Translations under genes and position numbers: made by a program
Source: Promethearchaeota archaeon
GTDB lineage: Archaea; Asgardarchaeota; Lokiarchaeia; Sigyniarchaeales; SOKP01
Assembly (NCBI GenBank): GCA_008080765.1
Contig: SHMU01000012.1
Span: 1 to 39,250, forward strand
Direction: 5' to 3'
Length of the DNA: 39,250 nt
In this document: in pieces, positions 7,719-17,100 of the stretch
Position numbering within the stretch: the stretch's first letter is position 1
Layout of the letters: every line of letters starts with the position of its first letter
The notes under the pieces: generated by a model
Told to the model about the DNA's origin: nothing
Seen by the model: the letters and a program-made list of their open reading frames with translations, nothing else
Database searches by the model: none

Positions 7719-8206
7719 AAAAAGTGGAAGGATATGTATACATTATGGGGGACAATATTAGTACGGACGACATTGTTCCAAGTCATTGTTTAACGTTGAG
7801 AGATTCCATGGAAATGGCACAGTATACTTGTGAAGCAATAGAGGCTAATTTCACTCAAAAAGCTAAGAATCTTAATATTATCGTAGCAGGAGATAATTTT
7901 GGCTGCGGAAGTTCTCGAGAAGAGGCGGTAAATGTATTTAAAGTGCTGGGCATTAAAGCGATCATCGCAAACTCATTCGCACGCATCTATTTTAGGAATC
8001 TCATAAATCAAGGCATCCCGGGCATCACATATCAATGGGATCCAAGAGATTTTACCGAAGGAGATCAGATAGCAATATTTTTAGAAAAGGGAATAATTCA
8101 AAATAAAACCAACAATACAGAGTTTAGCTTTATACAGCTTCCCCCCTTTTTATTAGCGATTTTGGAAAAGGGGGGGATTTTAAACCAGTTGCGCGAAAAA
8201 ATTTAA
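7715..8206 (+). CDS. leuD: 3-isopropylmalate dehydratase / homoaconitase-type small subunit
   Basis: Swivelling small subunit of the LeuCD hydro-lyase, 163 residues. It starts with GDNISTDDIVPSHCLTL, then GDNFGCGSSREEAVNVFKVL with the catalytic GSSRE, and ANSFARIYFRNLINQGIP. The loop after DIVP decides substrate in this family: archaeal homoaconitase usually has YLRT. Here the loop reads HCLT, so neither classical signature is present and the substrate cannot be assigned from this loop. The gene is translationally coupled to leuC. It converges with the HD gene, with five bases between the two stops. Confidence 0.9.
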   Translation: MKKVEGYVYIMGDNISTDDIVPSHCLTLRDSMEMAQYTCEAIEANFTQKAKNLNIIVAGDNFGCGSSREEAVNVFKVLGIKAIIANSFARIYFRNLINQGIPGITYQWDPRDFTEGDQIAIFLEKGIIQNKTNNTEFSFIQLPPFLLAILEKGGILNQLREKI

Positions 8207-8211
8207 CTCTG

Positions 8212-8748
8212 TTATAATAAGGATTCAATTTCCTTTTTAATTTTTTCAATTCGCTTTTTAGATTTTACTAAAATCCTGCTCTTTCCATATTTCTCAAACC
8301 ATTGTTTGAATCGCTCCTCGATGGAGACATGTTTTTTCCCCATCGTCATTTTATCGGCAAGACATACAATCTTTTCTTCTAAAGTTTCTGGAAGATAATC
8401 TCTTTCAGGAAGACCCACATTTTTCGCATCCGATTTATCTAAGCCTCCAAGGATATGAGTTTCACAAATTCTTGCGTATTTCTCAGGGAAGCCCTCTTCG
8501 CGTAAAATCTGTCCCCCCAGAAGAGCATGATCAAATCCATGAGTTTCTGCTCTTCCAATATCATGGAGTAGTCCACCAATCAATACTAATTCCTTATCAG
8601 CATCCTTTTTAGTAATTCGAGAAGCTATTTTGTAGGCTGTTTCAGCCACTTTAATGGAATGACGACGTACTGAGAGGGGTACCTTTTTCTCTCTCAATAA
8701 ATCTAAGGCTTTTTCCTTTGAAACCACAATGTCCTCTTCAATATCCAT
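8212..8748 (-). CDS. HD-domain phosphohydrolase (TIGR00295-like)
   Basis: 178 residues with a full HD metal site: H30 (RRHSIKVAE), H62-D63 (GGLLHDIGR), downstream histidines in DHALLGG and ETHILGG, and the late aspartate in CLADKM near residue 132. Length and motif spacing fit the archaeal TIGR00295/HDIG group, small predicted metal-dependent phosphohydrolases whose substrate is unknown (nucleotides or RNA ends have been suggested for HD relatives in general). The C-terminus is lysine-rich and helical. It is a single gene on the minus strand with about 190 bases of free DNA upstream, so it probably has its own promoter. Confidence 0.85.
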   Translation of the reverse strand: MDIEEDIVVSKEKALDLLREKKVPLSVRRHSIKVAETAYKIASRITKKDADKELVLIGGLLHDIGRAETHGFDHALLGGQILREEGFPEKYARICETHILGGLDKSDAKNVGLPERDYLPETLEEKIVCLADKMTMGKKHVSIEERFKQWFEKYGKSRILVKSKKRIEKIKKEIESLL

Positions 8749-8939
8749 TATCCTAAGAAATTTTATAACTGAAATTAAATTAATGATTAATGCTCTTTAG
8801 AAATATGTTTATATGAATAGACTTGATTTTATCCCTCAGATTGTATTTAAACTTCATGTTAAGAATTATAAAAAACACCCTAACTGCTTACATTTGAGTT
8901 TGTTAGATATTTAATAAAAAAGGATGATATATGATTTAG

Positions 8940-9425
8940 TTATTCTTTGGAATATGTAGGACTCGTAGCAGAGCCTCCCGCTATTCCACCCAAAACCCCT
9001 CCCGAAAGCGCCCCTAAAATACCACCGATTGTATCTAGTAATTGTGCTCCTTGAAATAAGGCAATCAAATCTTGACCACTAAAAATGCTTAAGCAAATCC
9101 AAATTAATAATGAAATTATGATCACTAAGGTGCCCGCAATAAAACCCCTTTTTAATCCTCCCGAAATAGCTCCAGACACAAATCCCATTAACAAGCAAGC
9201 CAAAAATGCCGGTTGAAAGAAATTGGTTATTGTATATGGCCCCACGGAGAAGAAATTGATAATATCAAATTCAAATAGGTCTTCAACTAACGTGCCAATT
9301 CCTTGTAAGATATCATATTCGGAAAATAATATTGCTGTGCGAAACGTTTGCCATTGATTAAATAAAGAGACGCTAAAAAAACTTAAGGCGATACCTATTC
9401 CAATACCAATACCCAATCTAACCAT
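8940..9425 (-). CDS. glycine-rich multi-pass membrane protein, unknown
   Basis: 161 residues with about four hydrophobic segments: an N-terminal one beginning LGIGIGIGIALSFF, one near 70-90 (FLACLLMGFVSGAISGGL), one near 95-115 (LVIIISLLIWICLSIF) and a C-terminal glycine-rich one (GGILGALSGGVLGGIAGG). The many small residues would allow tight helix packing. No known family is recognised and no catalytic residues stand out. Its start faces the uS2 gene across a 347-bp gap, so the two are divergent. Confidence 0.6.
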   Translation of the reverse strand: MVRLGIGIGIGIALSFFSVSLFNQWQTFRTAILFSEYDILQGIGTLVEDLFEFDIINFFSVGPYTITNFFQPAFLACLLMGFVSGAISGGLKRGFIAGTLVIIISLLIWICLSIFSGQDLIALFQGAQLLDTIGGILGALSGGVLGGIAGGSATSPTYSKE

Positions 9426-9772
9426 ACTATTAACCTTAAATTTAAAAATACCTTATTGATTTTTTAAAAGAAATAATAGAATATTAATTTTTACTATTCT
9501 TTTTTAACAATAGAACATGGGAAGTCTGGAATAGTTCATTTATCTCTAAACGATAAAATTACATAGGTGTGTAATAAAATCGCTTAAATGTCTCTTTTCA
9601 TTCATTAAGGTTTGTATTATAGTAATTTGAACGCGCTGGAGGTTTTTATACGTGCAAATTAGGGAGAATTTCCATCTTAGACAAAGATGTACAATAAAAT
9701 ATTAAAATTATGCTGTATTCCTTTTATTAATAAGCAATAATAACAATTTTTAATAAATTCTAGGTTTGTAAC
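9426..9772. other. 347-bp divergent intergenic region upstream of uS2
   Basis: AT-rich DNA between the divergent membrane-protein and uS2 genes. It holds an AGAATA...TATTCT inverted repeat (about 9478-9500) and, at 9638-9705, a GGAGGT followed eight bases later by a GTG that opens a 17-codon reading frame ending in TAA. That short frame could be a leader peptide or chance. No tRNA or other RNA gene is recognisable. Confidence 0.4.
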
Positions 9773-10588
9773 GTGGCTAAAAAGAAAAAAAAGTCTGAAG
9801 AGAACGATAAGGAGAAAGAGGATGATCTATTGGATCTTGAAGAAGATCCCATCTTAGATTTTGATGAAGATTTTGAAGAAGATTTAGATCTCGAAGAAGA
9901 ACTAGATTTACTTGATACTGAAGATATTAGCGTGCTTGAGGAAGAAGAGACTATAATAGATAAGGATGAGGAAAAAAAACAATTATATTTGAGTTCAGGG
10001 ATTCATATCGGGACAAAATTATTAACGGGAGATGCGAGAAGATTTATCTATCGTCAAACCAATTACGGTTTATACGTAATTGATCTTACCCAGACAGAAG
10101 AACGCATCGCTATTGCAGCAAAGTTTCTTAGCAAATATATAGAAGAGGGGAGCGATAAGGTTATTGTATCCTCCGTACGAAGATATGGCAAAGAACCAGT
10201 ACGAAAGTTTTGTGAAGCTCTCAGCTGCCGAGCCGTGGTTGATAGATTCATCCCGGGTTCGCTTACTAACCCAAATATCGCAACATATATTAAAGATGCA
10301 AGTGTGGTATTTATTGTAGATCCTCATGCAGATAAAGTAATTCTCGAAGAAGCGAGACTAGCCCGAATTCCCGTGGTAGCTTTATTTGATACGGACGATA
10401 CGCTCAATGGAATTGATTTAGCCGTTCCTGCTAACAATCGTGGTAAGAAAGCCTTGGGATTGGCGTTTTGGTTGCTTGCCCGAGACATCTCATTGGAACT
10501 GGGAAAAATTGCCAGTGAAGATGATTTTCCCTACACGTTAGAAGACTTTACCTCCAATATTATTCCATTGTACAAGCAGCAACAATAA
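9773..10588 (+). CDS. rpsB: small ribosomal subunit protein uS2
   Basis: uS2 of the archaeal/eukaryal type, 271 residues. The conserved core starts near residue 69 (LYLSSGIHIGTKLLTGDARRFIYR), then LYVIDLTQTEERIAIAAKFL, FIPGSLTNPN, VVFIVDPHADKVILEEA and the C-terminal ARIPVVALFDTDD. Ahead of the core is an unusual extension of about 65 residues: a lysine stretch (MAKKKKK), then a long Asp/Glu tract. Archaeal uS2 is often about 200-230 residues, so the extension explains the extra length. The start is GTG at 9773. In many archaea the gene sits with rpsI, rpoN, rpoK and eno; none is present here. Confidence 0.95.
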   Translation: MAKKKKKSEENDKEKEDDLLDLEEDPILDFDEDFEEDLDLEEELDLLDTEDISVLEEEETIIDKDEEKKQLYLSSGIHIGTKLLTGDARRFIYRQTNYGLYVIDLTQTEERIAIAAKFLSKYIEEGSDKVIVSSVRRYGKEPVRKFCEALSCRAVVDRFIPGSLTNPNIATYIKDASVVFIVDPHADKVILEEARLARIPVVALFDTDDTLNGIDLAVPANNRGKKALGLAFWLLARDISLELGKIASEDDFPYTLEDFTSNIIPLYKQQQ

Positions 10589-10618
10589 TACTATTCTGCT
10601 AATTTTTTATTAATTAAA

Positions 10619-10636
10619 TCAATGGAATACCATTGA
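10619..10636. promoter_or_regulatory. hairpin between uS2 and cooC-like genes
   Basis: TCAATGG-AATA-CCATTGA is a perfect 7-bp stem with a 4-base loop, 31 bases after the uS2 stop. A run of six T (about 10603-10608) precedes it. It may be an mRNA 3'-end structure or a processing site; it lacks a T run on its 3' side, so it is not a classical intrinsic terminator. Confidence 0.35.
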
Positions 10637-10739
10637 AATCCTTATTCTTATTTTATGATATTTTTAAAAAATCACTAATAAACTTTTAACGAGTTGTCCA
10701 TTTTATCAACTAGAATATAAGGAGGTTATTTTACATAAA

Positions 10740-11513
10740 ATGAAAAAAGTTATAGCCTTCGCGGGCAAAGGTGGAGTTGGAAAGACCACATCTTTAGCAT
10801 TGTTCCTTAAATTCCTTACTGAGAGAAACTCCTCGGACATCTTGGTTATAGATTCCGATCCAGATGCCAATATCGGAGATGTAATTGGCAAAGAAATACA
10901 ATTCTCTGATACTCTAGCATCAAAGATGCAAGAATTAAAAAAAAAAATTGAAAGTCGTAGCCTTCCGCTTGATATGCCCAAAAATCAAATCATTGAAGGA
11001 GATGTATTTCGGGCATTAATTGAATTAGAAAAGTTTGATATTCTCGAGATGGGCAGGCAAGAAGGGAAAGGCTGTTATTGCTTCATCAATAACGTATTAA
11101 AAAACGTCATAGATACATTGTCCAAGAATTATGATATCACTTTAGTCGATTCGCCTGCGGGTTTGGAACATTTTTCTCGAAAGACGGGAAGAGACGTCAC
11201 AGACTTAGTGATTGTAACAGATCCTTCTAAGATGGGCATTCATACCATGAAACGCATTATTGAATTGATATCCGAAGTGGGGTTAACATTTAAGAATATT
11301 TGGGTTTTGGGAAATCGCTTTCCCGATGAATTGAAAGATGCCCTCAAAAAAGAAGTAGAAAACACAAAAGAACATAAGGTTTCTTTATTAGGATTCTTTC
11401 CTAATGATACTCAAATACTTGAATATAATTTTAACGGGAGGAGTCTTTTAGAATTACCGGAGTCAAACCCAACATATCAAATTGCTAAGCAAATCTTTGA
11501 TCAAATTCTTTAA
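10740..11513 (+). CDS. CooC-like P-loop ATPase (CODH nickel-insertion accessory type)
   Basis: 257 residues of the SIMIBI/MinD class. AFAGKGGVGKTTSLALFL is the deviant Walker A with the signature lysine (residues 7-24), DSDPDANIGDVIG is switch I, and LVDSPAGLEHFSRK corresponds to the Walker B/switch II strand. A CxC motif in GKGCYCFINNVLK, near residue 107, matches the metal-binding cysteines of CooC dimers, which load nickel into carbon monoxide dehydrogenase. No CODH gene is in the window, so the client is inferred. A strong Shine-Dalgarno AAGGAGGT at 10719-10726 supports this ATG. The methanopterin genes further along fit the same Wood-Ljungdahl context. Confidence 0.85.
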   Translation: MKKVIAFAGKGGVGKTTSLALFLKFLTERNSSDILVIDSDPDANIGDVIGKEIQFSDTLASKMQELKKKIESRSLPLDMPKNQIIEGDVFRALIELEKFDILEMGRQEGKGCYCFINNVLKNVIDTLSKNYDITLVDSPAGLEHFSRKTGRDVTDLVIVTDPSKMGIHTMKRIIELISEVGLTFKNIWVLGNRFPDELKDALKKEVENTKEHKVSLLGFFPNDTQILEYNFNGRSLLELPESNPTYQIAKQIFDQIL

Positions 11514-11559
11514 TTTCTTTTTGAAAGTGGCGCGCTTAAGATATTGAGTTTTCACCAGA

Positions 11560-12222
11560 TTAGATTAAAAAGGGTAAGCAGGTTGTAAATCCCGCTAAGA
11601 TTCCTGCCATTACGCCCCCTATAAACACGCTAAAGGATCCTTTAGGATGATTAAGCATATCTCCTCCTTTAGAGAGAAACCATATACTTACTGTGATTGT
11701 AATCAAAGAGATTAGCGATATATATGCAAGACAGAGGTAAATTGTTTTTTCATGGGGAGCAATTGCAAAATCATAAATGGAAATTCTTAGGATGTATTGA
11801 GGCTCAATAAATCCTCCGATATCGATAAATTGGAAAAAAAGCTTATCGGGAAGGGGTTCTAGGACCCATATTAAGATATAAATGAGATAATTGAAGATAA
11901 GTCCAAAGCCCATAAACATATATGCCATTCCTAAAATCACATGTGTTTTCTTAATTTTATCCTTAAAAGATTCATTTTCATCAAATTTTGATTTATTTCG
12001 TAGCCGTTCCATAAGATATACTCCTCTAACCTTGAGAAGCGTCATTCCTCCAAGGATCATCAATAACAAAGCAAATAGGTATTTTAGATATCCAAAAAGG
12101 AGGAGTAAAAACTCATTGATTTCAATACATAATTCTTCTAATCCGTTAACTACATCAGGAATAATTGTGGAAAAAGAGGAATTTGTAAAAGATAATAGGT
12201 GTTGAAGAACAATGGCAAGCAT
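11560..12222 (-). CDS. multi-pass membrane protein, unknown
   Basis: 220 residues with about five hydrophobic segments: 37-60 (FLLLLFGYLKYLFALLLMILGG), 93-118 (HVILGMAYMFMGFGLIFNYLIYIL), 160-185 (IYLCLAYISLISLITITVSIWFL) and a C-terminal one (FIGGVMAGILAGFTTCLPFLI), with a less certain one at the N-terminus. A basic cytosolic loop (RLRNKSKFDE) follows the first helix. No family is recognised. It is divergent from the HerA-like ATPase gene with 101 bases between the starts, so the two could share a control region and perhaps a membrane complex. Confidence 0.6.
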   Translation of the reverse strand: MLAIVLQHLLSFTNSSFSTIIPDVVNGLEELCIEINEFLLLLFGYLKYLFALLLMILGGMTLLKVRGVYLMERLRNKSKFDENESFKDKIKKTHVILGMAYMFMGFGLIFNYLIYILIWVLEPLPDKLFFQFIDIGGFIEPQYILRISIYDFAIAPHEKTIYLCLAYISLISLITITVSIWFLSKGGDMLNHPKGSFSVFIGGVMAGILAGFTTCLPFLI

Positions 12223-12299
12223 AATCTATTAGTAAATTCGCACCTAATTATTTAAACTCATTATAAAAGTATTAAATCAAAATATTGGTGGAGTTTAAA

Positions 12300-12321
12300 A
12301 TGATAGGATAGAATCTATCAT
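12300..12321 (+). promoter_or_regulatory. inverted repeat abutting the start codon of the HerA-like gene
   Basis: ATGATAG and CTATCAT form a perfect 7-bp inverted repeat with an 8-base spacer, ending two bases before the ATG at 12324. In the mRNA it could fold into a hairpin over the ribosome-binding region; in DNA it could be an operator between the two divergent genes. Confidence 0.35.
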
Positions 12322-12323
12322 AA

Positions 12324-14117
12324 ATGTATTTCATTCAACTTCATCTCATTTTCAACATATTATTAACAGGAATGGCACTTTTTTATTATCTCTCTCGAAT
12401 AAAAGAAATAAATGCCAATTATTTAAAGTATATTATCCTAATAGGGATTGTGGCATTATTTATAGACTTTTTTATCAATTTTACAAGATATGTACCCGCT
12501 GAACTTCCTTCAGAAGTCGGGAATACGCTAATGATTTTTACCGCTCAATTACTTCTCTTCTCTACTGTGGCAATCTTTATTGTTTCGGTAAATTATTCCC
12601 ACGAGGATATCATCGACTTGAAATATCCCTCGAAATTCAAGGCACGAAAGGGAAGGGTTCATATCGGTAAAGTAATGAGTCAAAATGCAAAAAAACACAA
12701 GTTTTTTCTCTCTCTTGATGATCTTGAGAAACATATGTTTGTATGTGGATCAACGGGGATGGGAAAAAGCAATTTTATCCAAAATTTATTAATCAATTTT
12801 AAAAACAAGTATGAAATACCTTTCTTACTGATTGAATTCAAAGCAGAATATCTTTTTTTACAAAATCTAATAGAAAATGTCGTGATCTTTCGTCCCGGAG
12901 AGAATTTTTCTATTAATATCTTTGATCCAGAAGGTGCTCATCCCGAAATTCATGCCGAAAGAATTTTTGATATCCTTAAAAGTGGCCAATTTTTAGATGA
13001 AAGCTCAGAATACTCACCGCAAATGCAAAAAGTATTAATAGATATTCTTACCGAAATATGTAAAAATAAGGATCTGCAGAATTGGGAGGGTTTTTATAAA
13101 CAATGCGCAACTTATTTGAAAAAAGAGCGCAATAGAATACCGATGCTTGCTCAAACATTAATTAGTATCAGAAATAGGGTAAGAAGATTTTCTATCGGCC
13201 CTTTAAAAGCGATTTTCGGCTCAAAAACGCAATTCAAAGTTAAGGAACTATTTCGCAGAAATGTTATTATTGATCTCAGCTCTATTATACGGCTGGGGGG
13301 TGAAAAAGAAGATGCCTTGTTTTTCCTCAATATGATTTTAAAATATCTATGGGACGAAAATCTGACCAAGGGTGGGAAGGATTATAAGGGGATTAAGCAT
13401 ATTACAATTGTCGAAGATGCCCAATATTTTGTTCCACAAGATTTAACAAAACAGACTAAATTATCTACATATTTAGAAGATATTGCCTTGTTGCAAAGGG
13501 GTACGGGAGAATGCCTAATTTCTATTGCCACACGTCCCCAAGTAAGTGAAGAAATTTTAGCAAATTGTGGGGTGTTAGTGATTTTTAAAAATCACATGGA
13601 AAAAGAATTTCAATGTAAGCTCCTAAATTTAAACGAAATGGATGAGCATTATCTCTCGATTTTGGAAAAAGGCAGATGTATCATTCGTGTAAATTCTGTC
13701 AAGAGACCTTTTTTGCTTACCAATCCTTATATTCCACGAAAATGGTTAAGCAATATTGAAATAGAGAGAAATAACGAGCAAGTTTTCAATAAAAATGGGT
13801 TTAACATTGAAAGCTCATACAATTTTATCGAAGAGGCATATTCAATAGAGAGAGATAATGACAATTCTTCCCGTAAGAATAATGAGGGACAAGAGATTAC
13901 TGTACAAAATAAAGAGCCAGAAGATCAAATTGATGATGATATATCTGTAGAAAATGATTCTAATTTTAATATTCAAGAAGATTTAATATTATTTAATAAT
14001 GAAGAGGACCAAATGCCTGAAGAATATCCACTACTTGAAAAAGAAGCTTCTGATTTGGAGGAATTTGAGGACTTCATCTCTAAAATGATTTTAAAAGAAA
14101 AAAAAGAAATAAATTAA
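12324..14117 (+). CDS. membrane-anchored HerA/VirB4-like ATPase
   Basis: 597 residues. Two or three membrane helices fill residues 1-90. The cytosolic ATPase follows: Walker A CGSTGMGKSNF at 142-149, LLIEFKAEY as the next core strand, Walker B HITIVEDAQYF at about 359-369, and SIATRPQVSEEILANCGVLVIF, the sensor-like strand seen in HerA, VirB4 and TraG/TrwB ATPases. The last 110 residues are strongly acidic and low-complexity. Such hexameric pumps move DNA or protein. Lack of NurA, Mre11 or Rad50 neighbours and the N-terminal anchor argue against the soluble end-resection HerA and for a transport or conjugation-type pump. The substrate is unknown. It is divergent from the 11560 gene and converges on the giant surface protein. 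Confidence 0.82.
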   Translation: MYFIQLHLIFNILLTGMALFYYLSRIKEINANYLKYIILIGIVALFIDFFINFTRYVPAELPSEVGNTLMIFTAQLLLFSTVAIFIVSVNYSHEDIIDLKYPSKFKARKGRVHIGKVMSQNAKKHKFFLSLDDLEKHMFVCGSTGMGKSNFIQNLLINFKNKYEIPFLLIEFKAEYLFLQNLIENVVIFRPGENFSINIFDPEGAHPEIHAERIFDILKSGQFLDESSEYSPQMQKVLIDILTEICKNKDLQNWEGFYKQCATYLKKERNRIPMLAQTLISIRNRVRRFSIGPLKAIFGSKTQFKVKELFRRNVIIDLSSIIRLGGEKEDALFFLNMILKYLWDENLTKGGKDYKGIKHITIVEDAQYFVPQDLTKQTKLSTYLEDIALLQRGTGECLISIATRPQVSEEILANCGVLVIFKNHMEKEFQCKLLNLNEMDEHYLSILEKGRCIIRVNSVKRPFLLTNPYIPRKWLSNIEIERNNEQVFNKNGFNIESSYNFIEEAYSIERDNDNSSRKNNEGQEITVQNKEPEDQIDDDISVENDSNFNIQEDLILFNNEEDQMPEEYPLLEKEASDLEEFEDFISKMILKEKKEIN

Positions 14118-14147
14118 AAAGGGAAGGAAAGAAAAAAAAAATGTGAA
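14118..14147 (-). terminator. U-rich terminator after the giant surface protein gene
   Basis: The 30 bases between two convergent stops include a run of ten A on the plus strand (T on the minus strand) next to further T-rich sequence. This fits an oligo-U archaeal terminator for the minus-strand transcript. Confidence 0.4.
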
Positions 14148-17100
14148 TTATAGCTTATAACCGCATTTCGTGCAATATTTCGCCCTTTCATAGTACATTT
14201 CGTCACAATTCGGACAATTCGCTTTATACACGCCCATTTTATTCTCAAAAATTAATTGTTCACCGCAATTATTGCAATATCTATCTTGTAAGTATGTCTC
14301 TTCACCGCATTTGCTACAATATTTTTTTGAATCTACAAAAGGAATGTCAATTTCTCTAAGATCCTTTCTTCTAAGAGTTTTGATGATATAAGGGCGTAAG
14401 AAAAGTGATAAAATTGCCGTTATTGCAAATGGACCCGCTACTACTGCTAAAAGAATTGCCGTCTCAGTGTTAAGTAAATTTGTAGTCGAAATTACTGCTA
14501 TCAGCACCGAAATCAAAAATACCACCGTTTTATACCCCATTCGGGTAATTAATCGAGAGGATTCCTCATCTTTTGCATATAGCACTAAGTTATCAGATAT
14601 GCCCTTTTCTCTCTGTTGATGAATATTTTTAACTGTTTTACTAAGTTGTATATATGTTGTGATGATGACCAAAATTAAGGATGTCAAGAAAACACCAATT
14701 ATTGATATATATAATTTGGGTATTTCTAACCCTCCTATATTATATGTAGATTCTAACAAATAATAATTAAACCAAGGAATCCAACTTCCAACAATAATCA
14801 TTAGAATGATGTTCGCAAGAATCAAAGTAATTTGAAAAATCTCTAACACAGCATTTTTAGGATTCATCTTTTCGAAGAAAATATTGGAAGAGATATCTCT
14901 GCTCATTAATATCATATAACCAAAGATGGACATTAATAAACTTCCGATAATCATTAGTATACCAATTGAGGCGTATGAAAAAGAAATTAATAGTCCAATA
15001 ATGAATACTGAAAGTGTTGCAATAAGGGTAGCATAATAGACAATGGAATAGGGAGTATAACTTTCTTTTTTCGCGTCTTTTTTTGGTGTTTCTTCTTCTT
15101 TTTTTAATCCGTTTTTATCTACTTTCAAATTCTTCTTCATTTCTTTGCTTTCCGCTAACAAAGCTTCAATCTGTTGTTTATTCATAATCTCATGACTAAT
15201 ATTCTTTAATCTGCTATATCCAGTAGCTAATATGACACCCACAACAGCAGAAATTATGAATGTGATTATATATTGGTAATTCTCTAGTGAAAAATCGGGC
15301 AATTCAGGAAAGAATGAAATGGCTCTGGTATTAATCAAAATATGTTCTTGATTGTTCTGATCGATAACAACTACTTGATAATATAATGTGCGGGTATCCC
15401 CCGAGAGGGGAGGAAGAAATGCAGTATATGTTGGGCTATTAGATTGCAGCGGAATGGGTATCCATGGCGGTGTTCCTTCTTCAGTTGAATAGCGGAAAAT
15501 AATATCTTTCACAAATTCATTATCATTATCAATTGTAATTGAAATTAAATGATATTCATCAGAAGAATATTCTGTAAATTCATTAAATACAAAATTGCTA
15601 GTAAATTCAAACCTTGGAATGTGATATTCATAATATAACCCATCATTATCATTTTTTAGCACATTTCCCGCAAGATCTGTTGCTACAACATAGTAATTAA
15701 CTTGTGTAGAAGTGTAGTTGGCATCTATTGTGGCAATATACTTGTTTCCATCATTTAACATTTCTATTTTCTGCCAGCCTTGTGAATCAGTGCCGTCTCT
15801 TTGATAATAAAGCATCACAGTCATATTGATATTATCAGTCGCATTCACTTGGATTTGCACAGCATCACTCGGAAGGGGATATGCCTCATCAGTTGCAATA
15901 CTCATTATCTGGGGAATATCATAGTCCACATAAAACCATCCCGTTTTATTGGCCATATTAAACGCATTATCTATTAATCTCAATATGAATGAATAGTTTC
16001 CTTCGGGTAAATATTCATCAAAATCATTCAATCCATCATAAGTAATTCTTGATGTTGTGCTTGAAGAGATTGATTTTTTCTGAAATTTCACTAAATTAGT
16101 TTCCCGAGCAGAAAAAAGTTCAAAGTCAGCATCATCATCGATTGGCGTGGTATAAAAGGTTTCAAAGCCATCAAATGAGGTAAATGAAGAACGATTTAAT
16201 GGATCAATGTCAAATGGACCGTTCCAATTATCACCAGAATCATAGGTTTGAAATTCTTTATATGTAGGTATACCTACTTGAAATCCTTGGATATATATGG
16301 ATCTTATACCAACATGAGCCGTTTTATTGCGAGATAAGAGAAATTTTGGGCTATTGTTTTCAGGAGCATCAACTTCATAATCAATATCATAAGGTCCCTT
16401 TTGAATGGGATTATCAATATAACTAAAAAATGGATTTAAATTAAATTTTTGAAAATAAACCTTTATTTTATTAGTTGTTTGATTACCTAACGGCATAGAG
16501 AGATATAATTCTTGATTCACGGGTTCATAGATTATATCTGGATTTAGCTTATCCTTCAAATCTTTATCATCATTAGTCTCAAATAATTTCCAATATTTTT
16601 GGGTCCAATGTAGTCCCAAATCATTCGAAGAATACAGATAGAATTTGTTTTGATTTAAGAGTTTTAATGTTAGAAACATGTTACTACTATTTGTAAATAC
16701 AATTTTTGAAACATACTCATAGGCTGAAGTTGGATTAATCCCAAGTAGGCGTGTAGGAGATAAAAATGTTTCTGCTTCATCAAAACTTCTATAGATCACT
16801 TCAGTAGAATCAGCCGCTCTATATACACAAACAATATCATCCCATGCCGCTCCAGTATAATATCCTATGTCTTGGGAGCTTTCGAAAACAATTGTAGGTT
16901 GACTCCATGTAACCCCTCTATCGGTGGATTTTATAATGCTTAATACATTTCGTCCGAATTCTTCTGTTTTATAAATGATATATAATTGTCCTGCAGGGGA
17001 ACTAAAAATCTTGGGATTTAAATCTGCCCAATTGTTATCAGTAATTTGTTGCCAAGAACTAAGACTATTATTTTCTTTGTATATTTCTAAAAGAGATTCA

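Noticed and set aside
12324-14117. calling the ATPase the HerA of HerA-NurA end resection
   Set aside because: N-terminal membrane helices and no NurA, Mre11 or Rad50 gene beside it; only the motor fold is supported.
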